Part shown: one piece after another, positions 7,816-14,075 of the stretch
Layout: each line of letters opens with the position of its first letter
How positions within the stretch are numbered: the first letter of the stretch is position 1
NCBI GenBank assembly: GCA_030378085.1
Contig: JAUCGK010000010.1
Coordinates: 1-35,653 of the forward strand
Direction of reading: 5' to 3'
From: Candidatus Parabeggiatoa sp. HSG14
GTDB lineage: Bacteria; Pseudomonadota; Gammaproteobacteria; Beggiatoales; Beggiatoaceae
DNA length: 35,653 nucleotides
The notes under the pieces: model-generated
Seen by the model: only the letters and a program-made list of their open reading frames with translations
Databases searched by the model: none
Told to the model about the DNA's origin: nothing
Position numbers and translations under genes: made by a program

Positions 7816-8787
7816 ATGGACAATACAAATATAGATATATCAATTATTGTTGTTGCCTGTAGCGTTCAAGAATTGATAGAAGAGTGTTTTACCTCTATCG
7901 AAAATTCCAATGATAATTTGCATAAAGAAATTATTTATGTCGATAATGGTTCAACGGATAATACGGTGCAGATGGTTAAAGAAAAATTTCCAGACACGGT
8001 TATTATAGAAAGTCCTACTAATTTGGGATTTATCAGAGCCAACAATCTAGGATATCCCAAAGCAAGAGGTAAATATGTTCTCATGTTTAACTCAGATGCT
8101 TTTGTGGGTAAAGATAGCCTACAGGAAAGTTTTGATTTTATGGAAAAAAATCCGGATTGTGGTGTGCTGGGATGTCGTCTTGTTGATAGAGAAGGTACAA
8201 TGCAACCATCTGCAAGATATTTTCCGACTCCATGGAACATCTTCTTAAATCAAACGGGTTGGGTAAATAACAAAAATTCCTTTTTAAAGGGCATTGATGA
8301 TATAGAACAGGATCATAATCGTATTTTTGAATGTGATTGGGTGCCGGGTTGTTATTTGCTCTTTCCTAAAAAGATTGTTGACAAATTTGACTTTTTCCTC
8401 CGCCAAGATTTTTTTATGTATTTTGATGATGTCGATTTATGTATCAGAATCAAGAAAGAAGGTTATAAAGTATTTTTCTATCCAAATGATGTGATTCATC
8501 TCGGTGGTGTGAACAGCGCGAAACTGACTGAAGTCACTGAAAAGGGTCAATTCACTGAAAAGTATAATATGGAAAGTGAATACATTTATTTTAGAAAAAA
8601 TCACAATATTCTTTGGGTGTTGGCAGATTTCTTTTTTATCGTTTTACTCGCCTTTCTTAGAACTTTAAAAGGCATATTACTTTTTAAGAAAGATAAAGAT
8701 TTTGATATCAAAAAGACTTTAGGACGTGTTTCTACCGCTTTTAAGATTTTAATCAAAACACGTTTTGGAAAAACTTCTATACATTGA
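7816..8787 (+). CDS. Family 2 glycosyltransferase (rhamnosyltransferase-like)
   Basis: A 323-residue GT-A fold glycosyltransferase that adds a sugar from a nucleotide donor at the cytoplasmic face of the membrane. Visible motifs: VDNGSTD (42-48) for the nucleotide, NLGFIRANN (69-77), the metal-binding NSDA (92-95, a variant of the usual NPD), DWVPGC (184-189) and FDDVDLCIR (203-211) with the likely catalytic acid. A hydrophobic stretch at about 266-280 followed by Lys-rich residues suggests membrane association. The organisation matches the WbbL/rhamnosyltransferase group, which fits RmlC/RmlD-like genes in the locus. The donor is inferred. Confidence 0.87.
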   Translation: MDNTNIDISIIVVACSVQELIEECFTSIENSNDNLHKEIIYVDNGSTDNTVQMVKEKFPDTVIIESPTNLGFIRANNLGYPKARGKYVLMFNSDAFVGKDSLQESFDFMEKNPDCGVLGCRLVDREGTMQPSARYFPTPWNIFLNQTGWVNNKNSFLKGIDDIEQDHNRIFECDWVPGCYLLFPKKIVDKFDFFLRQDFFMYFDDVDLCIRIKKEGYKVFFYPNDVIHLGGVNSAKLTEVTEKGQFTEKYNMESEYIYFRKNHNILWVLADFFFIVLLAFLRTLKGILLFKKDKDFDIKKTLGRVSTAFKILIKTRFGKTSIH

Positions 8788-8852
8788 AGAATGTGCATAA
8801 AATAATTTTGACATTCCTAATCTCTTCCTTAAAAATGAGGGTTTCCTTTTAT

Positions 8853-8885
8853 AAACCTGCCAGGTTTTGAAAACCTGGCAGGTTT
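8853..8885. repeat. 33-base perfect palindrome (AAACCTGCCAGG type), possible terminator
   Basis: AAACCTGCCAGGTTTT is followed by G and then its exact reverse complement. Near-copies occur at 16195-16222 and 18198-18228. The 3' arm ends in GGTTTTT, so it could terminate transcription of the glycosyltransferase gene. This palindrome type is a common interspersed repeat in several bacterial groups (from memory). Confidence 0.85.
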
Positions 8886-8985
8886 TTCGACAAGAGAGAC
8901 GATTAACAAAATGATGAGCAACGCCATTGAGGTAAATATTCACTCTCGTTTTTTCTTCGGTTATTGAGTAAGGGGAAATAAAACA

Positions 8986-10398
8986 TTGTTGACCACTGTT
9001 GTACTTATACCCGCTTTTATTGCAGCCTACTTTGCCTTTACTCACTCCCCACACAAGGCTTTTTTAAATGTTTATGTCCCGACTCTTCTCCTGTTTCCAC
9101 CCTATTATCAATGGAAACCTCCATTTATTCCGGATCCCAATTTCTACGAAGCTGCTGTCATACCGATTATACTGGCCTTTTTAGTGCGTGGAATGCCTGG
9201 TTGGAAGTTCACACTAACTGATGTTTTTGTTCTAGGATTTACATTTTTTATATCCACTTCAGAATATATCAACTATGGCTATAAAGATGCTCAAAATTTA
9301 ATGGCTCGTATGCTTCTATCGGTAATATGTCCTTATGTTCTCGCTAAAAGTTTGATTGAGCCAGCAGGTTTGCGAATAGAATTTGCTAAACGTATTGTCC
9401 TAGTTTTGTTTATTATCTCATTCTTTCTCGTTTATGAAAATCATTTTCGTACTGGTTATACGGTTTGGCAAAGTGCACTGGGTAGATTTTTTGACTTCGG
9501 TTGGGCACGAGCTGTTAGATTTCGTTGGGGTATGGCTCGGGCAAATGGGCCTTTTATACACCCTATTCAAGCTGGCATTATCATGGTAATCGGTTTTCAG
9601 TTACATCAGTGGCTTGTATGGAATCGTGCTTGGCCTTCTCAACTAAAAAATTTTTCGTTGCCTTTTTTCACGGTTCCTCAAATAATGACCATTGTTCTAT
9701 TATTTGGTGTCTTTGCACCTCTATCAAGAGCACCTTGGCTTGGACTTATTTTGATAGGAGGTGTCATTTTTGTTTTATCAATAATAGTGAGTTTTAGCAA
9801 AAAACCATTGGTGCGATATCTTATTATTCTTGCAATGATAGGAGGTATTGTTATTGGTGCAATGGGTATGAATGAAGCTTTTAACCAATTTGCATCGGTG
9901 GGCAGAGAAGAGGCTGGAGAAACATCACAAGAACGTCGAACAATTGCTTATCGTTTTGAATTGTATATTACTTATGGAGAAATTGTACTGGATCGATGGG
10001 TGTGGGGATGGGGAAGAATGGGGTGGCCTAAAGATACTGTTCAACCCTCTGTTGATAATGCTTATTTATTTTTAGCATTAAATCATGGTTTAATTGCAGT
10101 GGGCTGCCTTTTAGCGTTATTTTTCTTTATAATGCTAAAATTATTTGCCCATATTATGAGTCAACCTGCTATGACTCCTGCAAAATCGGCATTGGCTATC
10201 ACTTTACTAAGCTTGTTCGTCCATGAATTTTTTTGTCTTGCCACCGTATCACTCAATACAACGAATTTAACCTTGTTATTTATAATAATTGGGTGGAGTG
10301 ATGGCTATTTACATAATCGCAAAGAACATAAGAGTCAAGTATCTGTAACAGATAACCAAAATAGCAAATTACCGTTTAAGTTTCGTCGTTTTATGTAA
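8986..10398 (+). CDS. O-antigen ligase/polymerase-like membrane protein (Wzy_C type)
   Basis: A 470-residue inner-membrane protein with about ten hydrophobic segments. It shows the O-antigen ligase/polymerase pattern: a cytosolic-loop RANGPFIHP motif after the first half, then a large periplasmic loop with YRFELYITYGEIVLDRWVWGWG, then SVDNAYLFLALNHG. It probably polymerises or ligates repeat units of the polysaccharide. I accept the TTG at 8986 because an AAGGGG site lies 10-12 bases upstream and no ATG is available near it. The C-terminal tail after residue 440 is polar. Proteins of this family cannot be divided into polymerase and ligase by sequence alone. Confidence 0.82.
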   Translation: MLTTVVLIPAFIAAYFAFTHSPHKAFLNVYVPTLLLFPPYYQWKPPFIPDPNFYEAAVIPIILAFLVRGMPGWKFTLTDVFVLGFTFFISTSEYINYGYKDAQNLMARMLLSVICPYVLAKSLIEPAGLRIEFAKRIVLVLFIISFFLVYENHFRTGYTVWQSALGRFFDFGWARAVRFRWGMARANGPFIHPIQAGIIMVIGFQLHQWLVWNRAWPSQLKNFSLPFFTVPQIMTIVLLFGVFAPLSRAPWLGLILIGGVIFVLSIIVSFSKKPLVRYLIILAMIGGIVIGAMGMNEAFNQFASVGREEAGETSQERRTIAYRFELYITYGEIVLDRWVWGWGRMGWPKDTVQPSVDNAYLFLALNHGLIAVGCLLALFFFIMLKLFAHIMSQPAMTPAKSALAITLLSLFVHEFFCLATVSLNTTNLTLLFIIIGWSDGYLHNRKEHKSQVSVTDNQNSKLPFKFRRFM

Positions 10399-10423
10399 AT
10401 TTTAAAAAAGAAAAATGATATTG

Positions 10424-10473
10424 GAATTCAAAACAAAGCTTTGCATGAAATCCAACTTAATTTCGTTTTGAAC
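10424..10473. repeat. Foldback repeat in intergenic gap
   Basis: TTCAAAAC (about 10426) pairs with GTTTTGAA near 10464-10471. Between them are the hairpin CAAAGCTTTG and the TGGAATTC/GAAATCCA words. This is a degenerate member of the same style of nested hairpins seen elsewhere in the window. Confidence 0.5.
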
Positions 10474-10487
10474 TATTTATCCTTGTA

Positions 10488-10551
10488 ACTGATGTTACGC
10501 ATACTCCTGTAGAGACACACAGCCGTGTGTCTCTATCTGCGTAACATCAGT
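10488..10551. mobile_element. 64-bp MITE with ACTGATGTTACGCA termini
   Basis: ACTGATGTTACGCA (10488-10501) is perfectly inverted at 10538-10551. Inside lies a second perfect hairpin, AGAGACACAC-AGCC-GTGTGTCTCT. The same terminal sequence occurs alone at 35441-35454, and a one-base variant (inverted) at 20220-20233. These suggest a mobilised family. Confidence 0.75.
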
Positions 10552-10614
10552 TTGTAATTATTTGTATTTTATTGAAAAAATTGAATTTTTCCTTAATTGT
10601 TTAAAAAAAGTTTT

Positions 10615-11529
10615 ATGTATAAAAAATTTTCTAAAAATCCCTTCATTAAAAATTATCAGAAGAGTCAATTACAAATAAGACAGTATACTTCTTCTTTAAG
10701 AATGTTGCCTCACTTTATTATTTTTGGTGTTGCCCGAGGGGGTACAACTTCTTTATATAACTATTTAACCGCACATTCCAATATTGCATCAGCGACATTG
10801 AAAGAAATCGGTTTTTTTGATTACGAATTTAATAAGGGAATTAATTACTATCGAACCTATTTTCCCTCTTTTATTTCTAAATACTTTAAAAAAAATTTCG
10901 TCACTGGTGAAGCAACTCCCTCTTACATGCATCATCCTTTAGTCCCTAGCCGGATAAAAGAAACGCTTCCAAATGTGAAATTAATCGCTTTGCTTAGAAA
11001 TCCGGTGGAGAGAGCTTATTCCCATTATTATCAAGCAGTTCGTGCTGGGCGGGAGACTCTTCCATTTGAAGTAGCAATCAAACATCAAATTGCAGAACGG
11101 GCGTGTTTTGAAGAGGGAAACATATTGGGAGAGGCAAAACATGTCCGACGTATCTACCATCCCCATGCTTATTTATCAAAGGGAATTTATATTGATCATT
11201 TAAGACGATGGCTTGATGTTTTTCCCAGACAACAAATTTTGTTTTTAAAGAGTGAAGAACTTTATACTGATCCACAAACAGTTCTCCAAAACACCCTAGA
11301 ATTTTTGGAATTGCCGCAATGGACATTAGCGAAATATGAAAAATACAATGCTTATGGGCAACACTTCGCTTTGGTTAATTCTGCCAAAACGAATGCTGGC
11401 AAAAAATCTGACTCAAAAGAATATGAAAAAATGGATTCAGCAGTTCGACAACAGTTAGTGGATTATTTTAAACCCTATAACGAACAACTGTACGAATTGT
11501 TAGGCGTGGATTTTGATTGGGATAACTAA
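10615..11529 (+). CDS. PAPS-dependent sulfotransferase domain protein
   Basis: A 304-residue sulfotransferase that would move a sulfate group from PAPS to a sugar hydroxyl. The 5'-phosphosulfate loop is GVARGGTTSLY (38-48). The 3'-phosphate motif is RNPVERAYSHYYQ (from residue 128, with the conserved Ser at 136). GEATPSYMHHP matches the heparan-sulfate-type sulfotransferase core. I use ATG 10615; a TTG at 10597 is possible but has no better ribosome site. The 3' end of this gene has been duplicated just downstream. Context suggests sulfation of the exported polysaccharide. Confidence 0.87.
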   Translation: MYKKFSKNPFIKNYQKSQLQIRQYTSSLRMLPHFIIFGVARGGTTSLYNYLTAHSNIASATLKEIGFFDYEFNKGINYYRTYFPSFISKYFKKNFVTGEATPSYMHHPLVPSRIKETLPNVKLIALLRNPVERAYSHYYQAVRAGRETLPFEVAIKHQIAERACFEEGNILGEAKHVRRIYHPHAYLSKGIYIDHLRRWLDVFPRQQILFLKSEELYTDPQTVLQNTLEFLELPQWTLAKYEKYNAYGQHFALVNSAKTNAGKKSDSKEYEKMDSAVRQQLVDYFKPYNEQLYELLGVDFDWDN

Positions 11530-11538
11530 AAAAATTTT

Positions 11539-11588
11539 GGAGTCCAAGATTTATCTTGGGCTTTATTCCAAACTAAAGTTTGGACTCC
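11539..11588. repeat. Cloverleaf-type composite repeat, copy 1 (GGAGTCC arms)
   Basis: Outer arms GGAGTCC and GGACTCC enclose CCAAGAT-TT-ATCTTGG and CCAAACT-AA-AGTTTGG. Located between convergent sulfotransferase genes, it could terminate both. Confidence 0.85.
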
Positions 11589-11650
11589 ATAACAAACAAC
11601 TGTGGCTAATGAATTGCGTGGATTTTGATTGGGATAAGTAAACAGATTTT

Positions 11651-11700
11651 GGAGTCCAAGATTTATCTTGGGCTTTATTCCAAACTAAAGTTTGGACTCC
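11651..11700. repeat. Cloverleaf-type composite repeat, copy 2 (GGAGTCC arms)
   Basis: Identical over 50 bases to the copy at 11539-11588. It ends seven bases before the stop codon of the opposite-strand sulfotransferase. Confidence 0.85.
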
Positions 11701-11706
11701 TAAATG

Positions 11707-12561
11707 CTATTTATAAATACTCAAATTCATAAACCTTGTTAAAAAATTTTTGAACGTTTTAGGAAAAACAGACGGCTTCACTTCTAACTTTAGTTTTTCT
11801 TTCATTCTTATTCTGCTTCCCTCAAAAAGAGGCCCAATCGTTAGAAATTCATCCTTTCTGACTTTTTCTAAAACGGGTTCTAAATCAATTTGTAGTTCGT
11901 TTTGAATAACAGTTAGTGTATCAAGAGGCTTAGTGATCAAGTCTTCATATTTGATTTCAACCACTTGATGTTTTTTCTTCAATTGAGCAACGGCACGTTG
12001 ACATAAAAAATTAACGCTAAAGTAAAAGATATTGGCAAATAACCAAGGCTTAGATTGGTTCGGTAATCCTTTTTTTGAGAAAGAATGAACAACTCCTCGT
12101 GGATCACGTTTCAAGTAAACGAACTTAATTTCGTAAGGGAGAATTTTTGCCAGTCTGAGAGCACGGCTTGGATATTTCGATGAATCCACAATTGTTGACT
12201 GTTCAACATTTTCTTCGAGCGTTTCGTAAAATTTTAAAATAAAATGGCTATAGCGATTAAAATCCTTTTTATTGGCCGATTTTCTGAAAAAACCTGAATG
12301 GTATTCATATTGAGAACTTATTTTATTTAATTCCGAAAAGTCAATACCACTCGTAAATTTCGCCATCAATTGATCTTTTATGTTCTTCCAGAATAAAAAT
12401 GTGGGAGAATTTTTTTTATGACACCAATAAGTTGGTACTCCGTTTCTTACCACAAAGCGATTGAGTTCTCCACAACTCAAAATATCTTTACCATTACCAA
12501 GTAAAATATCCAAAATGGTTGTACCACTTCTACCTGCACCTACAATATAGATTATTTTCAT
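11707..12561 (-). CDS. Second sulfotransferase family protein
   Basis: A 284-residue protein with the PAPS-binding P-loop-like motif GAGRSGTT close to the N-terminus, a later DSSKYPSRALRL segment and RDPRGVVHSFSKKG as the 3'-phosphate motif. It is only distantly similar to the sulfotransferase on the other strand and belongs to the group often annotated as sulfotransferase family protein. I choose ATG 12561 because an AGGTG site is about nine bases upstream; the frame extends four codons further to a GTG at 12573. It is convergent with the other sulfotransferase. The substrate is unknown, but a second sulfation step on the same polymer is a reasonable guess. Confidence 0.8.
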   Translation of the reverse strand: MKIIYIVGAGRSGTTILDILLGNGKDILSCGELNRFVVRNGVPTYWCHKKNSPTFLFWKNIKDQLMAKFTSGIDFSELNKISSQYEYHSGFFRKSANKKDFNRYSHFILKFYETLEENVEQSTIVDSSKYPSRALRLAKILPYEIKFVYLKRDPRGVVHSFSKKGLPNQSKPWLFANIFYFSVNFLCQRAVAQLKKKHQVVEIKYEDLITKPLDTLTVIQNELQIDLEPVLEKVRKDEFLTIGPLFEGSRIRMKEKLKLEVKPSVFPKTFKNFLTRFMNLSIYK

Positions 12562-12651
12562 TTTTTTAATCACCTAAAATTTACCTTCACTATACAGAAG
12601 GTTAGATATAAATTGCAACATTTTTTCATAAAATATAATTCTATAAATGGG

Positions 12652-12770
12652 GTGTTGTCTGAGAAAACCCACCTTAGGGTGAAGTACAAATTTGGCACTA
12701 TATTCATATTTTTTAAGGGTGAAATAGAAAATACTATATTCATCCGAAGGTGCCTGTTGTCAGACAACAC
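12652..12770. mobile_element. 119-bp MITE-like element with GTGTTGTCTGA termini
   Basis: GTGTTGTCTGA (12652-12662) is perfectly inverted as TCAGACAACAC (12760-12770). Weaker inverted similarity (CACCTT.GG.TGAA) extends to about 33 bases. No reading frame is inside. It separates the minus-strand sulfotransferase from the secreted-protein gene and may carry promoters for either. Confidence 0.65.
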
Positions 12771-12889
12771 GCCAAATATTTAAAACGGAAAATTATTTCA
12801 TGACCATTCCTAATAAAAAATTTAAGCGACAATTATATTTAAAGATTCATTCTCTTAATTTTCATATCTTGCACAATGGGAGGAAATAT

Positions 12890-13351
12890 ATGAAAAACAG
12901 TTTAACGATTTCCTTATTATTGGTATCTGCTTTAATTTCCCATAGCAGTTATGCCGACTGCTACAGCCGTTCAATGATTAATGTAGAAGACAGTAATTAT
13001 TGTACGGTTGATAATACCAATCCCGCTTCGTGGCTAAACTGTGATGGCAAGCGGATTCATCTAAACGGTCATCTCACCCCACCACAAGAAATCATGCAAC
13101 ATCCCGTCTTAAGCCATTCTCAGTTATTCCCCTCTGGATTGGGAGGTAAACTCAATATAAAACGTACATTGCAAAATTATATGAATGTAGGGAAAAGACA
13201 AATCATTTTACTCAGCGACACACTTATTGAATGTGTTGACGAAATGGAAGTGAAAGGGATGTTGGAAAAAGTATCGCTAGGTGGAGAGCCTGGCACAAAA
13301 AACAGTTATGAAGGTTGGTCAATTCGAGTCTTTGATTATCATTGTTCTTAA
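12890..13351 (+). CDS. Small secreted cysteine-containing protein, unknown function
   Basis: A 153-residue protein with a clear Sec signal peptide (MKNSLTISLLLVSALISHSS, cleavage expected after YA at 21-22). I start at ATG 12890 because GGGAGGAAAT precedes it perfectly and the signal peptide begins there; the frame is open upstream to 12800 without support. The mature part has five cysteines, including Cys24, Cys38, Cys51, one in LIECVDE and one in the terminal DYHCS, so disulfides in the periplasm are likely. I do not recognise the family. It lies directly before the SPFH gene array, but repeats separate them, so a link is only positional. Confidence 0.72.
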   Translation: MKNSLTISLLLVSALISHSSYADCYSRSMINVEDSNYCTVDNTNPASWLNCDGKRIHLNGHLTPPQEIMQHPVLSHSQLFPSGLGGKLNIKRTLQNYMNVGKRQIILLSDTLIECVDEMEVKGMLEKVSLGGEPGTKNSYEGWSIRVFDYHCS

Positions 13352-13421
13352 ATGTGAATTTTCATGTTAAAGTTCAAATTATTTTAGAGACTGTTAACTT
13401 AAGTACGGCAATTTTTTCGCT

Positions 13422-13545
13422 ATGGAGTTTAAAGCGAAGTTTTGTACTTAATTGCTTTATGCATTCGGACTTCAACGCGTAGCATTTGTTGCGGCAAATT
13501 TTTTTGTGCTACAAGCTCCACTAAAGTTTCGCTTTGGATTCCACG
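13422..13545. repeat. Large imperfect foldback region
   Basis: TATGGAGTTTAAAGCGAAGT (13422-13441) is imperfectly complementary to 13522-13545, which reads AAGTTTCGCTTTGGATTCCA. GCGGCAAATTTTTTTGTGC and CATTTGTTG words between them form weaker pairings. It lies just upstream of the SPFH fragment and may be its former leader. Confidence 0.5.
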
Positions 13546-13568
13546 TACAGAATGCGAGGAAAATTTTA

Positions 13569-13919
13569 TGGCAAATGGAGAAGCTCTTAAAAAGTTCAAA
13601 AGGCTAATTTTGAATCTTCGCAATTTGAAGCAAAAGCCATTTGAGAGAAAGGTATTGCTAAAGCGGATGTATTGATATCCGCGTATGAAGCCCGTATTCC
13701 AGATATTTACATGGCTGAAATTAAAGGCGAAATTGCTCAAATCATTTACCCCAGTCTGAAAAGCATAAAACTTACCATGCCATGTAACATTGTCAATCTA
13801 GGCGAACAAGACAATAAGCTACAGACAAATCTTGATGTATTATCAAGCTTTGTTGCGATTGGTGTCATGGAAGGATTGGAAAAAAAAGTCCTTAAAAATG
13901 AAGTAAACTCTTCGGAAAA
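13569..13919 (+). pseudogene. Broken 3' fragment of a fourth SPFH paralogue
   Basis: Read in the right frame, the DNA encodes a stretch close to the last 100 residues of the three intact paralogues downstream: KANFESSQFEAKAI, then a TGA at about 13659 where the intact paralogue at 18291 has a CGC Arg codon, then EKGIAKADVLISAYEARIP, IYPSLKSIKLTMPCNIVNLG and LQTNLDVLSSFVAIGVMEGL. The frame also breaks near 13600. The membrane segment, SPFH domain and stalk are missing. A hairpin pair (13931-13982) follows it, as hairpins follow the intact copies. It is a remnant of deletion or unequal recombination in the array. Confidence 0.85.
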
Positions 13920-13930
13920 TCGCAAAAAAA

Positions 13931-13982
13931 TCCAAGATAAATCTTGGATTCCGGATTTCTGGAGTCCAAAATTTATTTTGGA
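13931..13982. repeat. Pair of hairpins (TCCAAGAT / TCCAAAAT words)
   Basis: TCCAAGATAAATCTTGGA (13931-13948) and TCCAAAATTTATTTTGGA (13965-13982) are two perfect short hairpins built of the same words as the repeats at 11539 and 16113. They lie between the SPFH remnant and the first intact copy. Confidence 0.75.
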
Positions 13983-14075
13983 AAAAGCGTTTTTCTTGTT
14001 CCAACGTTCCAGCATTGGAATACATATTATGACGCTCAAGCATTACTCATTTTAAACCAAAAGGAGAAAAATTTA

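Larger units (their letters stand above)
11478..11700. repeat. 112-bp tandem duplication including a gene 3' end
   Basis: Bases 11478-11588 and 11590-11700 are two 111-base copies with one base between. Copy 1 contains the last 17 codons of the sulfotransferase gene plus the hairpin element. Copy 2 is a diverged, untranslated duplicate (for example the shared run GCGTGGATTTTGATTGGGAT) followed by an identical hairpin element. The hairpin parts are identical, while the gene-derived parts differ at several positions. Confidence 0.9.

Noticed and set aside
13650-13665. In-frame TGA read as a recoded (selenocysteine) codon
   Set aside because: The gene copy also has a frame break and lacks most of its length, so simple decay (CGA/CGC to TGA) explains it; intact paralogues have Arg.
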